A stretch of DNA of 46,650 bases from an uncultured Lachnospiraceae bacterium (GCA_951801955.1 CATOOV010000021.1:1-46650), one strand, 5' to 3'; counted from the first letter of the stretch, positions 26,781 to 36,135 are shown. Program-made: numbers and translations. The notes: generated from the sequence alone by a model not told the origin.

Positions 26781-26874
26781 GCTTTTGTATGAGAAAATAG
26801 TTCTTCTATAATTTTCTGAATTGTATATGAAATTTCTAAAATGATTGAGTTTCGCAATTGCCTAAAGATATCCT
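26781..26874. repeat. Right arm of the long imperfect inverted repeat
   Basis: GCTTTTGTATG (26781-26791) through AATTGTATATGAAATTT (26819-26835) to AGATATCCT (26866-26874) mirrors the left arm at 26384-26481. It lies upstream of the hpf promoter. Both arms could be old transposon ends or paired promoter regions. Confidence 0.7.
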
Positions 26875-26915
26875 ATGTCCAGTTGCGTCAAATGTCAAGA
26901 AATCCGATAGATTTA

Positions 26916-26944
26916 TTGTATTCAAAATATAAATATGGTATAAT
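26916..26944 (+). promoter_or_regulatory. Promoter of hpf
   Basis: TTGTAT (26916-26921) and TATAAT (26939-26944) have a 17-bp spacer. The leader would be about 115 bases. Confidence 0.7.
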
Positions 26945-27068
26945 GTAGAAGAAAGCAATGGATATGATAGGGAATTATGTTACATTGCTGAAATTTCGGC
27001 AGAAGCGCCGGTGTTTTAGAAGAAGTATTTTGAAAGTACAAAAATAAACAGCAAAGGGGTTGGACACC

Positions 27069-27596
27069 ATGCGTATTACAATCAGCGGAAAGAACATTGA
27101 GATTACAGCGGGTTTGAGACAGGCAGTGGAGGAAAAGTTATCGAAATTAGAGAGATATTTTACGCCTGAAACTGATATTCTTGTAACTTTAAGTGTGGAG
27201 AAAGAACGACAGAAGATAGAAGTTACGATCCCAGTGAAAGGAAATATTATTCGGTCAGAACAAGTAAGCAATGACATGTACGTTTCCATAGATCTGGTGG
27301 AAGAAGTAATTGAACGGCAGTTAAAGAAATATAAGAATAAAATTGTAGACCAGAAGCAGTCAGCAGGAAACTTCCAAAAAGAGTATATTGAAAAAGAGAT
27401 CGAGGATGATGAAGATGTAAAGATCATCCGTACCAAGCGCTTTGACATTAAGCCTATGTATCCAGAGGATGCATGTGTGCAGATGGAACTGCTGGGGCAT
27501 AGCTTTTTTGTATTTAAGAATGCAGAGACTGAGGAAGTAAATGTTGTGTATAAGAGAAAAGGAAATACTTATGGTCTGATTGAGCCAGAATCCTAA
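27069..27596 (+). CDS. hpf: Long-form ribosome hibernation promoting factor
   Basis: The 175-residue protein binds the 30S subunit and pairs ribosomes into inactive 100S dimers in slow growth. The N-terminal HPF/YfiA domain (1-100, MRITISGKNIEITAGLRQAV) and the C-terminal dimerisation domain (about 115-175, IIRTKRFDIKPMYPEDACVQMELLGHSFFVF) are both present, so it is the long form of Firmicutes. I start at the ATG 27069, nine bases after AAAGGGG; a TTG three codons upstream is too close to the binding site. Confidence 0.96.
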   Translation: MRITISGKNIEITAGLRQAVEEKLSKLERYFTPETDILVTLSVEKERQKIEVTIPVKGNIIRSEQVSNDMYVSIDLVEEVIERQLKKYKNKIVDQKQSAGNFQKEYIEKEIEDDEDVKIIRTKRFDIKPMYPEDACVQMELLGHSFFVFKNAETEEVNVVYKRKGNTYGLIEPES

Positions 27597-27598
27597 AG

Positions 27599-27632
27599 GA
27601 CAAGCCCTCATCTTTGATGGGGGCTTGTTGTA
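27599..27632 (+). terminator. Terminator hairpin after hpf
   Basis: ACAAGCCCTCATC and GATGGGGGCTTGT (27600-27628) form a 13-bp stem, with one G-T pair and a TTT loop, starting four bases after the hpf stop. The following TTGTATGG is only weakly T-rich. Confidence 0.65.
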
Positions 27633-27644
27633 TGGCAGGGGTTA

Positions 27645-27695
27645 GGCAAGCCCCCTAGAAAAGAAAAGGATTTCGGAAACCGCTTAGGGCTTGCC
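27645..27695. repeat. 51-bp perfect direct repeat, first copy
   Basis: GGCAAGCCC at the left end and GGGCTTGCC at the right end are complementary, so the unit is itself a hairpin. The whole 51 bp is identical to 27803-27853, 158 bp away. Confidence 0.85.
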
Positions 27696-27697
27696 AA

Positions 27698-27860
27698 TTT
27701 TATATTAGGAAAGTTCTGGGAACTTCCTAATATAAAAATAGTATGCGCACTCGCATAAGAGGAAAATATTGCTTCGCAATTGTGCTCGGCGCGGTAAAGC
27801 GAGGCAAGCCCCCTAGAAAAGAAAAGGATTTCGGAAACCGCTTAGGGCTTGCCTGCTTTA
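27698..27860 (+). repeat. Structured intergenic repeat, copy 4
   Basis: Stem-loop 1 pairs TTTTATATTAGGAA with TTCCTAATATAAAA (27698-27737). Stem-loop 2 has arms ATTGC (27768-27772) and GCAAT (27776-27780). Stem-loop 3 is closed by TAAAGC (27795-27800) and GCTTTA (27855-27860) and encloses the second 51-bp unit. It ends three bases before the prs stop codon (27864, minus strand). Confidence 0.8.
27803..27853. repeat. 51-bp perfect direct repeat, second copy
   Basis: It is identical to 27645-27695 and inserted exactly inside stem-loop 3 of repeat copy 4, taking the place of the internal part seen in copies 1, 2 and 6. Confidence 0.85.
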
Positions 27861-27863
27861 TAT

Positions 27864-29039
27864 TTAATATTTAGACATATATTTTTTTACTAAGGACTCA
27901 ATCCGTTCATAGGGATCCAAAAGGTCGCTGATGGAAATATCATGGTTTAAGGTATCAATAATGTAGGCGATATATTTGCTCATGTCGCAGTTAATGTAGT
28001 ATGGTTTGCTTAAAAGTTCTGGGGTCTGATAGGTGAGGTTCGTAGTGACGACCTTAAAAATAATGCCCTCTTCGACTGCTCTGTCGAATTTCTCCAATCC
28101 ATCTGTAAATAATCCAAATGTGGATACCACAAAAATGCGCCCGGCGTTTCGTTTTTTTAATTCTGTGGCAACATCAATCATGCTGTCGCCAGAGGAGATC
28201 ATATCATCAATAATCAGTACATCCTTGTTTTCCACTGAGGAACCCAAAAATTCATGTGCTACAATGGGGTTGCGCCCTTCTACAATTTTACTGTAATCCC
28301 TGCGTTTGTAGAACATGCCGATATCAAGCCCAAGTACGTTGGCAAGGTATACGGCGCGGTTCGTACCTCCTTCGTCTGGGCTTATCACCATCATATGGTC
28401 GCTGTCAATCTGAAGGTCGTCGATTTCCTGCAAAATACTCTTGATAAACTGGTAGGCAGGCTGGACCGTCTCAAAACCATGCAGGGGGATTGCATTCTGT
28501 ACGCGGGGGTCATGGGCGTCAAAGGTAATAATATTGTCTACTCCCATGTTGGTGAGTTCCTGAAGGGCAAGTGCACAGTCCAAAGATTCCCTTGCAGTAC
28601 GTTTGTGCTGGCGGCTTTCATAAAGAAACGGCATGAGGACGGTGATTCTTCTTGCTTTTCCGCCTACAGCAGCAATGATACGTTTCAGATCTTGATAATG
28701 GTCGTCTGGGGACATATGGTTTTCCTGTCCGCAGACAGTATAAGTCAGGCTGTAGTTGGTAACATCCACCATCAGGAACAAATCAAAACCGCGGACGGAT
28801 TCGTTGATGATTCCCTTTGCCTCACCGCTTCCAAAACGGGGGGTTGAACAGTCTACCAAATAAGTATCCTTGTGGTATCCCTGGAAAGCAATATCATTTT
28901 TATGCAGATGCTCTCGTTCGCTGCGGAATTTTACCAGATACTTGTCCACCATTTCACCCAGCTCCCGGCAGCTTTCCAGGGAAATCACGCCCAAGGAACC
29001 AGCAGGGATAGTTTCATAATTTTTTTCGTTGCGCTGCAT
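27864..29039 (-). CDS. prs: Ribose-phosphate pyrophosphokinase
   Basis: It makes PRPP from ribose 5-phosphate and ATP, feeding purine, pyrimidine, histidine and NAD synthesis. The 391-residue length is well above the usual 310-320 and fits a longer clostridial branch. Visible sites are TFDAHDPRVQNAI, the flexible-loop KRRDYSK and the PRPP-binding loop LIIDDMISSGDS. I start at 29039, eight bases after GGAGG. The C-terminus abuts repeat copy 4. Its promoter lies at the end of the upstream dnaI-like gene, so it can be expressed alone. Confidence 0.93.
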   Translation of the reverse strand: MQRNEKNYETIPAGSLGVISLESCRELGEMVDKYLVKFRSEREHLHKNDIAFQGYHKDTYLVDCSTPRFGSGEAKGIINESVRGFDLFLMVDVTNYSLTYTVCGQENHMSPDDHYQDLKRIIAAVGGKARRITVLMPFLYESRQHKRTARESLDCALALQELTNMGVDNIITFDAHDPRVQNAIPLHGFETVQPAYQFIKSILQEIDDLQIDSDHMMVISPDEGGTNRAVYLANVLGLDIGMFYKRRDYSKIVEGRNPIVAHEFLGSSVENKDVLIIDDMISSGDSMIDVATELKKRNAGRIFVVSTFGLFTDGLEKFDRAVEEGIIFKVVTTNLTYQTPELLSKPYYINCDMSKYIAYIIDTLNHDISISDLLDPYERIESLVKKYMSKY

Positions 29040-29111
29040 CGTAATATCCTCCATATATAGTGAAAATTGTTTTGATGTTCCATTTTTCAGGCAGATTCCC
29101 AAAGTACAAAA

Positions 29112-29140
29112 ATTATAGCATTACTTATATGTCTTGACAA
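29112..29140 (-). promoter_or_regulatory. Promoter of prs
   Basis: On the minus strand, TTGTCA (29135-29140) and TATAAT (29112-29117) have a 17-bp spacer, with TGC before the -10 (extended -10). The -35 is inside the last codons of the dnaI-like gene. Confidence 0.75.
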
Positions 29141-30126
29141 GGCTGTCTTTTTAGTTTTTTTTGAATTCTTATATCATTTCCAAATAGTTTTATCATGGTG
29201 TAGCTGCTGGAGATCCTGGAAAAGGTACGCTCTGAGTAAGTATCAGCGATCTGCCCAAGTGTAAGGTTTGTGGAAATAATTGTGGATTTTTGGCGTAACA
29301 TCCGCTCATTGAGACAAAGGAACAGTTGGGATAGCGTAAAGGCATTGGACAATTCTGTCCCCAGGTCATCAATAATTAGAAGATCACATTCAAAAATATT
29401 TTGGTAATCTTCCTTGTTCCCGTGCTCCCTGCCAAATGCATTTTTTTCAAAGATATGAAACAGGGAAGAGGCGGTAAAATAAATGACAGAATGTCCCGAA
29501 TCCAACAGTTCCTTTGCGACACAATTCGACAGGTATGTTTTTCCGATTCCGGTATCACCATAGAAAAATAGATTCCGAAATTCTTTGTCAAAGGTATTGA
29601 CAAAATCCAGACAGTTGCGGACGGCATGCTTTGCCGTGTCAAGGCTGGATAGTCCTGTTGCTGGATTAAACTGGTCATTCGCATAATAATCGTAAGAAAA
29701 ATGCTGAAAATTCTCCAAATCTAAGATTTGACGGATATTGGACTGGGTGTAAACCAGGTCAATGGCTGCCTGTGTAAAACAATGGCATTTGCGGCTGCCA
29801 ATATATCCTGTGTCTTTGCAGTCTGGGCAGGCATAGGGCGGTTCAAAATAATCCTCCGGGTAACCATGCTCTGCCAAAAGCTGTTTTTTTTCTCCTGTCA
29901 GCAGGAGAAGCTGTTTGTGCAGACAGGGCAAAGCCGTCTCATCTCCGTCCATCAATTTCTTTGCCTGTTCCACAGAGATGGAAGAGATGGAGGCATCAAT
30001 CTCAGAAAGGCGTGGGAGTTCTTTATATACAGAATGGATCCGTTCCATAACAATACGCTGATTTTCCAATTGTTTCGCTTCATAGCGGCGTAGCAGCACA
30101 TTGTACTGGGTATTGCTGAGTGCCAT
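29125..30126 (-). CDS. DnaI/DnaC-like helicase loader ATPase
   Basis: The 333-residue AAA+ protein has Walker A GDTGIGKT (about 190), Walker B LLIIDDLGTE (about 250) and an N-terminal Cys cluster CPDCKDTGYIGSRKCHC (about 99-115) that probably binds zinc, as in DnaI. It would load the replicative helicase at origins. It lies 10 bp downstream of the DnaD-like gene, so the two form a primosome operon. GGAGG precedes the ATG. Confidence 0.9.
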   Translation of the reverse strand: MALSNTQYNVLLRRYEAKQLENQRIVMERIHSVYKELPRLSEIDASISSISVEQAKKLMDGDETALPCLHKQLLLLTGEKKQLLAEHGYPEDYFEPPYACPDCKDTGYIGSRKCHCFTQAAIDLVYTQSNIRQILDLENFQHFSYDYYANDQFNPATGLSSLDTAKHAVRNCLDFVNTFDKEFRNLFFYGDTGIGKTYLSNCVAKELLDSGHSVIYFTASSLFHIFEKNAFGREHGNKEDYQNIFECDLLIIDDLGTELSNAFTLSQLFLCLNERMLRQKSTIISTNLTLGQIADTYSERTFSRISSSYTMIKLFGNDIRIQKKLKRQPCQDI

Positions 30127-30136
30127 AGGTGCCTCC

Positions 30137-31282
30137 TTACCGTGCGTGATTCAATAATTCTGCTTCCAACTGTTCCATATTGTAAGTACGCTGTGGAAAA
30201 TTGTTAAAACGGTTGGAAATGGGGGGTTTTACGGCGACGCCTTTTTGAGAAGCGGCACGTGCGCGTTCCGCTGTTTTAGCCGCCTGAAATGCCTCGTCTG
30301 CTTTGTGGATATCGGCAGTGGTCTTTATATTCTGGCGTCTCCAATTGGTGAGGATCCTGTCTGTATATTCAAAATTGGGCTGGTGTATGGCAAGTATGGT
30401 GCGGCTGCATGCCTCTGTAATCAAATCCTGTCCAAAACCATATTCTTTTCCCCATTTCTCTATGTAGGCAAATTCTGCCGGAACAAGGCTGCGCCCCTGG
30501 ATGCCCAGGGCTTTCAGGACGGCATAATGAAGTTTGCTGTGGGTCTGGGTGCTGTGTTTTGCCTGTTCTACTGTCTGGATATTTTCATTTTTCCAGTTGA
30601 CGGCAACTTTATCCATATAATGCAGGCTGGGATGTCCCCCTGCAATGCAGTACTCCATAAGATATACAATGAGATCCGTGGACAGTTCCAATGCATCATA
30701 CCAGGACAGGAGTGTCTGGATGTCAGTTGGAGTCAAGGGTCTTGCAAGGTAGCTCTCGGCAACAAACATCAGCTCCTGCACTTCTTCTTTTTCCTGGAAC
30801 GCCTTTAATTCGTCAGCGCTGTAAACCGTTTTAGGGGACATGGGGGAGGAACCATTTTCTTTAGAAGGGCAGGAAGTATTTGCTGATGCAGCATCGGCAA
30901 ACTGGGCACAAGGAGTTTTGTTGCCTGTCCTGGCTGGTCCAAAAGCCTTTTTCAATGGGACTGCATCATCTTTTTGCGGCATAGCTTCCGAATCTAAAAA
31001 ATAAATACTGGCAATTGTTTTATTCTCTGTGTATTCCAATTGAAGAAGATTCATTTTCTCCCAATATTTTAAGGCACGTTGGATATCTTTTTCTGTGTGG
31101 TTAAATTTATCTGCAGCCCTTGAAATGGAAAAGCTGCAGTCTGGAGAATTCATGCATCGAAGCAAATATAAGTATATTTTTACAAATTCTCCGTTTGCAT
31201 TTGTCATATATTCATCAATAAAACGGTTGGAAACCGTCGTTGTAGAAGTGTCGTTCTCTTTGTGTAAAGTAATATCTGCCAT
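30137..31282 (-). CDS. DnaD/DnaB-like primosome protein
   Basis: The 381-residue protein has an N-terminal winged-helix part (about 1-95, SRAADKFNHTEKDIQRALKYWEKMNLL), a low-complexity linker (100-155), and two DnaD C-terminal-like helical modules (about 160-235 and 250-315), each ending in a VNWKNENIQT or TNWRRQNIKT signature that contacts DNA. It should remodel origin DNA and recruit the loader encoded next. The start at 31282 is eight bases after GGAGGA. Four DnaA boxes lie upstream. Confidence 0.9.
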   Translation of the reverse strand: MADITLHKENDTSTTTVSNRFIDEYMTNANGEFVKIYLYLLRCMNSPDCSFSISRAADKFNHTEKDIQRALKYWEKMNLLQLEYTENKTIASIYFLDSEAMPQKDDAVPLKKAFGPARTGNKTPCAQFADAASANTSCPSKENGSSPMSPKTVYSADELKAFQEKEEVQELMFVAESYLARPLTPTDIQTLLSWYDALELSTDLIVYLMEYCIAGGHPSLHYMDKVAVNWKNENIQTVEQAKHSTQTHSKLHYAVLKALGIQGRSLVPAEFAYIEKWGKEYGFGQDLITEACSRTILAIHQPNFEYTDRILTNWRRQNIKTTADIHKADEAFQAAKTAERARAASQKGVAVKPPISNRFNNFPQRTYNMEQLEAELLNHAR

Positions 31283-31456
31283 AATGTTCTTCCTCCAGAT
31301 TGAATCACGTTTGCAGGGCTGTTGGGATCCGTTTTTCAGATGGGAGAGGGCTCCCATTGCTGCCGGCGGCGGGTAACGAATTTTGATACGTCCGTAATGC
31401 CAAAAGGTTGTACAGCACAGCTGCTGTCAATTTCCTGACATTCTTATGTGGCTTAA

Positions 31457-31485
31457 AGTATAGCACATAAAACAGAAAATGAGAA
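31457..31485 (-). promoter_or_regulatory. Promoter of the primosome operon
   Basis: On the minus strand, TATACT (31457-31462) has an extended TGC element and TTCTCA (31480-31485) 17 bp upstream. The leader would be about 170 bases; it includes a stretch (31321-31360) that on the minus strand resembles the family B repeat. Confidence 0.5.
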
Positions 31486-31540
31486 GTGGAATTTTTTCTG
31501 GAAACCCAGTAAAATCAAGGGATTGAGCGATTGTTGAAAA

Positions 31541-31558
31541 TGTGGATAATGTGGATAA
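31541..31558 (-). promoter_or_regulatory. DnaA boxes 1 and 2
   Basis: TGTGGATAA occurs at 31541-31549 and 31550-31558, back to back; on the minus strand these are perfect TTATCCACA boxes. They lie about 60-75 bp upstream of the -35 of the dnaD-like operon. Confidence 0.8.
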
Positions 31559-31696
31559 ACTGGTGGAAAAATAGGGCGGGAATAGGGGGAATTCCGCAGA
31601 AATAGGGGAATTTTGAAAATTAACATAAAATATTGGCAAAATATTATGTAAACTAAAAAATCCACACTCTTTGAGGAAAGTTTTCCCCAATTAGAA

Positions 31697-31714
31697 TGTG
31701 GATAATGTGGATAA
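31697..31714 (-). promoter_or_regulatory. DnaA boxes 3 and 4
   Basis: A second back-to-back pair of TGTGGATAA lies at 31697-31705 and 31706-31714, ending right before the murC stop codon. Between the pairs lie three AATAGGG-type repeats (31568-31610) and an AT-rich tract (31612-31665). Confidence 0.8.
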
Positions 31715-33094
31715 TTATTTGCCGAGAAGGTGTTCGCCTACTTGTACAATGTCTCCGGCGCCCATAGTTATCAACAAATCGCCGTGTATACATTTTTTTA
31801 ATAAAAAATTCTCAATTTCGTCGAAAGATGGAAAATAATAGCATTCACAGCCTAAATTTTGTAACTCTTTTTGCAGATCTTGGGAGCTGATGCCGATGGT
31901 ATTCTGTTCCCTCGCTGCATAAATATCTGCAAGTACAATCAGATCCGCTGCAGATAAGGCGTGGGCAAATTCTTTTAAAAATGCTTTGGTCCGGGTGTAG
32001 GTATGGGGCTGGAATACACATACGATACGGTTATGTTCGGAATTTTTCGCGGCTGTCAAAGTTGCCGTAATTTCAGTGGGATGATGGGCGTAATCATCTA
32101 CAATCGTAATACCGCCCAGCGTTCCTTTGTGCTCAAAACGCCTTGCTGTCCCGCCAAAGCCTGCAAGTGCCTCCTGAATGGATTCAAAGGGGATATTCAG
32201 TTCTAAGGCAAGTGCACAAGCGGCAAGGGCATTGCTCACATTGTGCCTGCCTGGAACGTTCATGGAAATGGATCCTATTGCCGTGTTCTCATGCATCAAT
32301 GTAAAATTTCCACAGCCTTTTGTATTAAATATAACATGATCTGCATAGTATGATTCAGAAGAGTCCAAGCCATAAGTGACAACTTTACAGTTTAAATCAT
32401 TGGTAAGATCCTGGTAATCTTCAATTTCGCCGTTGACAATCAGCGTTCCCTCTTTCGGGATATTGCCAGCAAATTTCTGGAAAGAGCAGCGGATATCCTC
32501 CAAATCCCGGAAAAAGTCCAGATGGTCTTCTTCTATATTCAAAATCAGTGCATATTTCGGATAAAAATTTAAGAAACTGTTAGTGTACTCACAGGCTTCT
32601 GTCAGGAACACTTCAGACTCACCAACCCGGATATTTCCATCAATGGATTTTAACAATCCGCCTACGGAGACCGTGGGATCCGTACAGGCTTCCAAAAGGA
32701 TGTGCGTGATCATGGAGGTTGTTGTTGTTTTGCCATGGGTACCTGATACGGCGATGGACTGTTTATAATTTGCCATAATCTGTCCTAACAATTCTGCGCG
32801 GGACAGGGTGGGGATTTGTTTTTCCACAGCCGCCTTCAGCTCAGGATTGTCTGGGTGGATGGCAGCGGTGTACACCACAGCATCTGTATTGTCTTTGATA
32901 TTGGAAGCACGTTGTCCATAAAAAATGTCGGCGCCCAGTTTCTCCAATTTCTTGGTCAATTCGCTTTCTCTGGAATCCGAGCCGGAAATATGGAAGTTTT
33001 CTTTTAAAAGAATTTCGGCAAGACCGCTCATGCTGATACCGCCGATACCGATAAAATGAAGATGAATTGGTTGTTTAAAATTAATTTTGTACAT
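31715..33094 (-). CDS. murC: UDP-N-acetylmuramate-L-alanine ligase
   Basis: It adds L-alanine to UDP-MurNAc in the cytoplasm, the first step of the peptidoglycan stem peptide. The 459-residue length is usual. It shows the N-terminal HFIGIGGISMSGLA, the ATP loop SGTHGKTTTTSM (about 117) and DDYAHHPTEI (about 345) with the Mur-ligase His. The ribosome binding site is weak (GGACAGG). It is transcribed alone from its own promoter; DnaA boxes touch its stop codon. Confidence 0.97.
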   Translation of the reverse strand: MYKINFKQPIHLHFIGIGGISMSGLAEILLKENFHISGSDSRESELTKKLEKLGADIFYGQRASNIKDNTDAVVYTAAIHPDNPELKAAVEKQIPTLSRAELLGQIMANYKQSIAVSGTHGKTTTTSMITHILLEACTDPTVSVGGLLKSIDGNIRVGESEVFLTEACEYTNSFLNFYPKYALILNIEEDHLDFFRDLEDIRCSFQKFAGNIPKEGTLIVNGEIEDYQDLTNDLNCKVVTYGLDSSESYYADHVIFNTKGCGNFTLMHENTAIGSISMNVPGRHNVSNALAACALALELNIPFESIQEALAGFGGTARRFEHKGTLGGITIVDDYAHHPTEITATLTAAKNSEHNRIVCVFQPHTYTRTKAFLKEFAHALSAADLIVLADIYAAREQNTIGISSQDLQKELQNLGCECYYFPSFDEIENFLLKKCIHGDLLITMGAGDIVQVGEHLLGK

Positions 33095-33135
33095 ATATGA
33101 TACCTGTCCAATCTTTTTAAATATTAACTAGTTTT

Positions 33136-33164
33136 ATTCTATACCAACAGCGGTTATTTTGCAA
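33136..33164 (-). promoter_or_regulatory. Promoter of murC
   Basis: On the minus strand, TTGCAA (33159-33164) and TAGAAT (33136-33141) have a 17-bp spacer, giving a short leader. Confidence 0.55.
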
Positions 33165-33340
33165 ATCGAAAATGGAGTAATTCGGGGGAAGGGGTGTAAT
33201 AATAGTTATTGTCCGTCCAGTGATTTTTCCCCCTGGCAGTTTTTGCGTGTGGGTAAATAGGAAGGAAACAATTGTCATAAAAATAATTTGTATAATATGA
33301 CAAAATTACCTGATTTTAGGCAAAAAAATTGTGAAATATG

Positions 33341-33369
33341 TGTACTAAATGATTCTTTTGTGCTATAAT
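33341..33369 (+). promoter_or_regulatory. Promoter of glgC-glgD
   Basis: TATAAT (33364-33369) is preceded by TGC, an extended -10; the -35 region TGTACT is weak. The rest of the 320-bp gap between murC and glgC shows nothing beyond the murC promoter. Confidence 0.6.
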
Positions 33370-33414
33370 GTAGGGTGTAAGTAACAAGAAATTTATTGAC
33401 GAGAGGTGAGAGAC

Positions 33415-34689
33415 ATGATTCGTAAAGAAATGATAGCCATGCTTTTAGCGGGAGGTCAGGGGAGCAGACTGGGAGTATTGACTTCCAATGTTGCAAAACC
33501 AGCAGTTGCATTTGGCGGTAAATATCGAATTATTGATTTTCCGTTAAGCAACTGCGTAAATTCGGGAATAGATACGGTGGGTGTGCTGACCCAGTATCAG
33601 CCGCTGCGGTTAAATACACATATCGGTATCGGGATTCCATGGGATTTAGATCGTAATAATGGTGGAGTGACCGTATTGCCTCCATATGAAAAAAGCGACA
33701 ACAGCGAATGGTATTCAGGTACGGCAAATGCGATTTATCAGAATCTGAACTATATCGACAGCTATCATCCAGAATATGTACTGATTCTTTCTGGAGACCA
33801 TATTTACAAGATGAATTATGAAGTGATGCTGGATTTCCATAAAGAGAACAATGCAGACGTTACCATTGCGGCAATGCCTGTACCGTGGGAGGAAGCAAGC
33901 CGTTTTGGACTGGTCATTACTGATGAAAATAAACAGATCACAGAGTTTGAAGAAAAGCCCGCAAATCCTAGGAGCAATTTGGCATCTATGGGTATTTACA
34001 TTTTTAATTGGAGTGTTCTGAAAGAAGCTTTGGTTACCATGTCAGAACAGAGTAACTGTGATTTCGGAAAACATATTATACCCTACTGCAGAGAGAATGG
34101 CAGACGGCTGTTTGCTTACGAGTACAATGGATACTGGAAGGATGTAGGTACCTTGGGTTCCTATTGGGAAGCTAATATGGAGCTGATTGACTTAATTCCT
34201 GAATTTAACCTCTATGAGGAATACTGGAAGATCTATACAAAGAGTGATATGATTGAGCCTCAATATATTGCGGAAGAAGCAGTCACAGAACGATGTATTA
34301 TCGGAGAAGGTTCTGAGATCTATGGTAAAGTATATGGTTCTGTAATAGGGCCGGGCGTTGTAATCGGCAAAGATACTGTGGTGCGGGATTCCATTATTAT
34401 GCAGGATACTGTGATTGGGGATCATGTTACCATAACAAAGGCAATTGTGGCTGAGAATGTTACGATAGGGAATCATGTAGAATTTGGCATAGGGGAAGAG
34501 GTTGAGAATAAGCTGAATAAGAGCGTTTATTCTTTTGGGCTGGTAACTATTGGTGAAAATTCGGTGATACCATCAGGCGTTAAGATCGGGAAAAATACTG
34601 CGATTTCCGGTAAAACAGAAAAAGAGGATTACCCAGATGGCATTTTGGCAGGCGGCGAATCAATCATTAAGGCAGGTGACAGAGTATGA
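33415..34689 (+). CDS. glgC: Glucose-1-phosphate adenylyltransferase, catalytic subunit
   Basis: It makes ADP-glucose for glycogen synthesis. The 424-residue protein has the nucleotide-binding [14 protein letters not shown], the substrate residues around [31 protein letters not shown], and a left-handed beta-helix at the C-terminus ([21 protein letters not shown]). I start at ATG 33415 after GAGGTG rather than at a GTG three codons earlier. It overlaps glgD by four bases (ATGA), so both subunits are coupled. Confidence 0.96.
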   Translation: MIRKEMIAMLLAGGQGSRLGVLTSNVAKPAVAFGGKYRIIDFPLSNCVNSGIDTVGVLTQYQPLRLNTHIGIGIPWDLDRNNGGVTVLPPYEKSDNSEWYSGTANAIYQNLNYIDSYHPEYVLILSGDHIYKMNYEVMLDFHKENNADVTIAAMPVPWEEASRFGLVITDENKQITEFEEKPANPRSNLASMGIYIFNWSVLKEALVTMSEQSNCDFGKHIIPYCRENGRRLFAYEYNGYWKDVGTLGSYWEANMELIDLIPEFNLYEEYWKIYTKSDMIEPQYIAEEAVTERCIIGEGSEIYGKVYGSVIGPGVVIGKDTVVRDSIIMQDTVIGDHVTITKAIVAENVTIGNHVEFGIGEEVENKLNKSVYSFGLVTIGENSVIPSGVKIGKNTAISGKTEKEDYPDGILAGGESIIKAGDRV

Positions 34690-35801
34690 AGGCATTAGGA
34701 ATTATATTAGCAGGCGGAAATAACAGTAAGATGCAGGAGCTTTCCAATAAGAGGGCAATTGCGGCAATGCCGGTAGGTGGAAGTTATCGTTGTATTGATT
34801 TTGCACTTAGCAATATGAGCAACTCACATATCCAAAAGGTAGCGATTTTGACCCAATATAATGCGAGAAGCCTGAATGAACATTTAAGTTCTTCTAAATG
34901 GTGGGATTTCGGAAGAAAACAGGGTGGACTGTATGTGTTCAATCCTACGGTTACATCTGATAATGCGTGGTGGTACCGGGGAACTGCAGATGCCATGTTT
35001 CGGAATATTGATTTTCTGAAAAGGAGCCATGAGCCTTATGTGATTATTGCGGCAGGAGATTGTGTCTATAAGATGGATTACAATAAGCTGCTGGAGTACC
35101 ATATTGAGAAGAAGGCAGATATTACCATCGTATGTAAGGACATGCCAGTGGGAGAGGATGTGAGCCGTTTCGGCGTGGTCCGCATGAACGAAGATTCCAG
35201 AATTATTGAATTTGAAGAAAAACCCATGATCGCTCAGTCTAATACAATTTCCGCTGGAATTTATGTACTGCGCAGGAGGCAGTTGATTGAGATGTTAGAG
35301 CGCTGTGCAGAAGAAAACCGTCATGATTTTGTAACAGATATTTTAATTCGCTATAAGAATATGAAGCGCATTTTTGGTTACAAGACAGATGATTACTGGA
35401 ATAATATTTCCACTGTGGATTCTTATTACAGGACGAATATGGATTTCTTAAAACCGGAGGTCCGCAGGTATTTTAGAGAAGAGCCTAAGATTTACTCCAA
35501 GGTTGATGACCTTCCCCCTGCAAAGTACAATGTAGGGTCTGATGTGCGCAACAGCTTAGTATCCAGCGGATGTATTATTAACAGCAAGGTGGAAAATTCC
35601 ATACTGTTTAAGAAGGTTTTTGTGGGAAAAAATTGTGTGATTAAGAATTCTATTATTTTAAATGATGTATATATTGGTGATAACACCCATATTGAAAACT
35701 GTATTGTAGAGAGTCGGGATACCCTGCGTGCCAATACGTATTTCAGTGGCGGCGATGGTATCAAGGTTGTGTATGAGCATAATGAGAGATATGTAATTTA
35801 A
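34686..35801 (+). CDS. glgD: GlgD subunit of glucose-1-phosphate adenylyltransferase
   Basis: The 371-residue paralogue of GlgC keeps the fold ([26 protein letters not shown]-terminal beta-helix), but the nucleotide loop reads [12 protein letters not shown] in place of GGQGSRL, so it probably does not catalyse. In Firmicutes GlgD forms a mixed oligomer with GlgC and raises its activity. Its start overlaps the glgC stop. No glgA or branching enzyme is in the window. Confidence 0.94.
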   Translation: MKALGIILAGGNNSKMQELSNKRAIAAMPVGGSYRCIDFALSNMSNSHIQKVAILTQYNARSLNEHLSSSKWWDFGRKQGGLYVFNPTVTSDNAWWYRGTADAMFRNIDFLKRSHEPYVIIAAGDCVYKMDYNKLLEYHIEKKADITIVCKDMPVGEDVSRFGVVRMNEDSRIIEFEEKPMIAQSNTISAGIYVLRRRQLIEMLERCAEENRHDFVTDILIRYKNMKRIFGYKTDDYWNNISTVDSYYRTNMDFLKPEVRRYFREEPKIYSKVDDLPPAKYNVGSDVRNSLVSSGCIINSKVENSILFKKVFVGKNCVIKNSIILNDVYIGDNTHIENCIVESRDTLRANTYFSGGDGIKVVYEHNERYVI

Positions 35802-35868
35802 TCAGCGTGTGTACAGCGGATAAGCATGTTCTGAGAACCAGGAAGACATAAAAAGGGGGCAGAGATTT

Positions 35869-36135
35869 ATGCAGATTACAGATGTGAGAATCCGTAAAGT
35901 AGAAAAAGAAGGAAAGATGAGGGCGGTGGTCTCCATTACGATAGATGAAGAATTTGTAGTGCATGATATTAAAGTTATCGAGGGAGAAAAAGGTCTTTTT
36001 ATCGCTATGCCCAGCAGAAAAGCGGCAGATGGAGAGTATCGTGATATTGCGCATCCCATTAATTCCCAGACACGGGAAAATATTCAGCGGATGATTTTAG
36101 AGAAGTATCAGGAAGAGATTGATGTGGAAGCATAA
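35869..36135 (+). CDS. spoVG: SpoVG, RNA/DNA-binding regulator
   Basis: The 88-residue protein matches SpoVG along its whole length: [11 protein letters not shown], then a beta-rich core, AMPSRK and [12 protein letters not shown]. SpoVG affects septation and sporulation in Bacillus and binds nucleic acid in several Firmicutes. AAGGGGG precedes the ATG. It lies 67 bp after glgD and is followed by a strong terminator, so it may be read from glgCD or from an undetected promoter. Confidence 0.97.
   Translation: MQITDVRIRKVEKEGKMRAVVSITIDEEFVVHDIKVIEGEKGLFIAMPSRKAADGEYRDIAHPINSQTRENIQRMILEKYQEEIDVEA

Noticed and set aside
26384-26874. Complete insertion sequence
   Set aside because: The long inverted repeat encloses no transposase and no convincing ORF.
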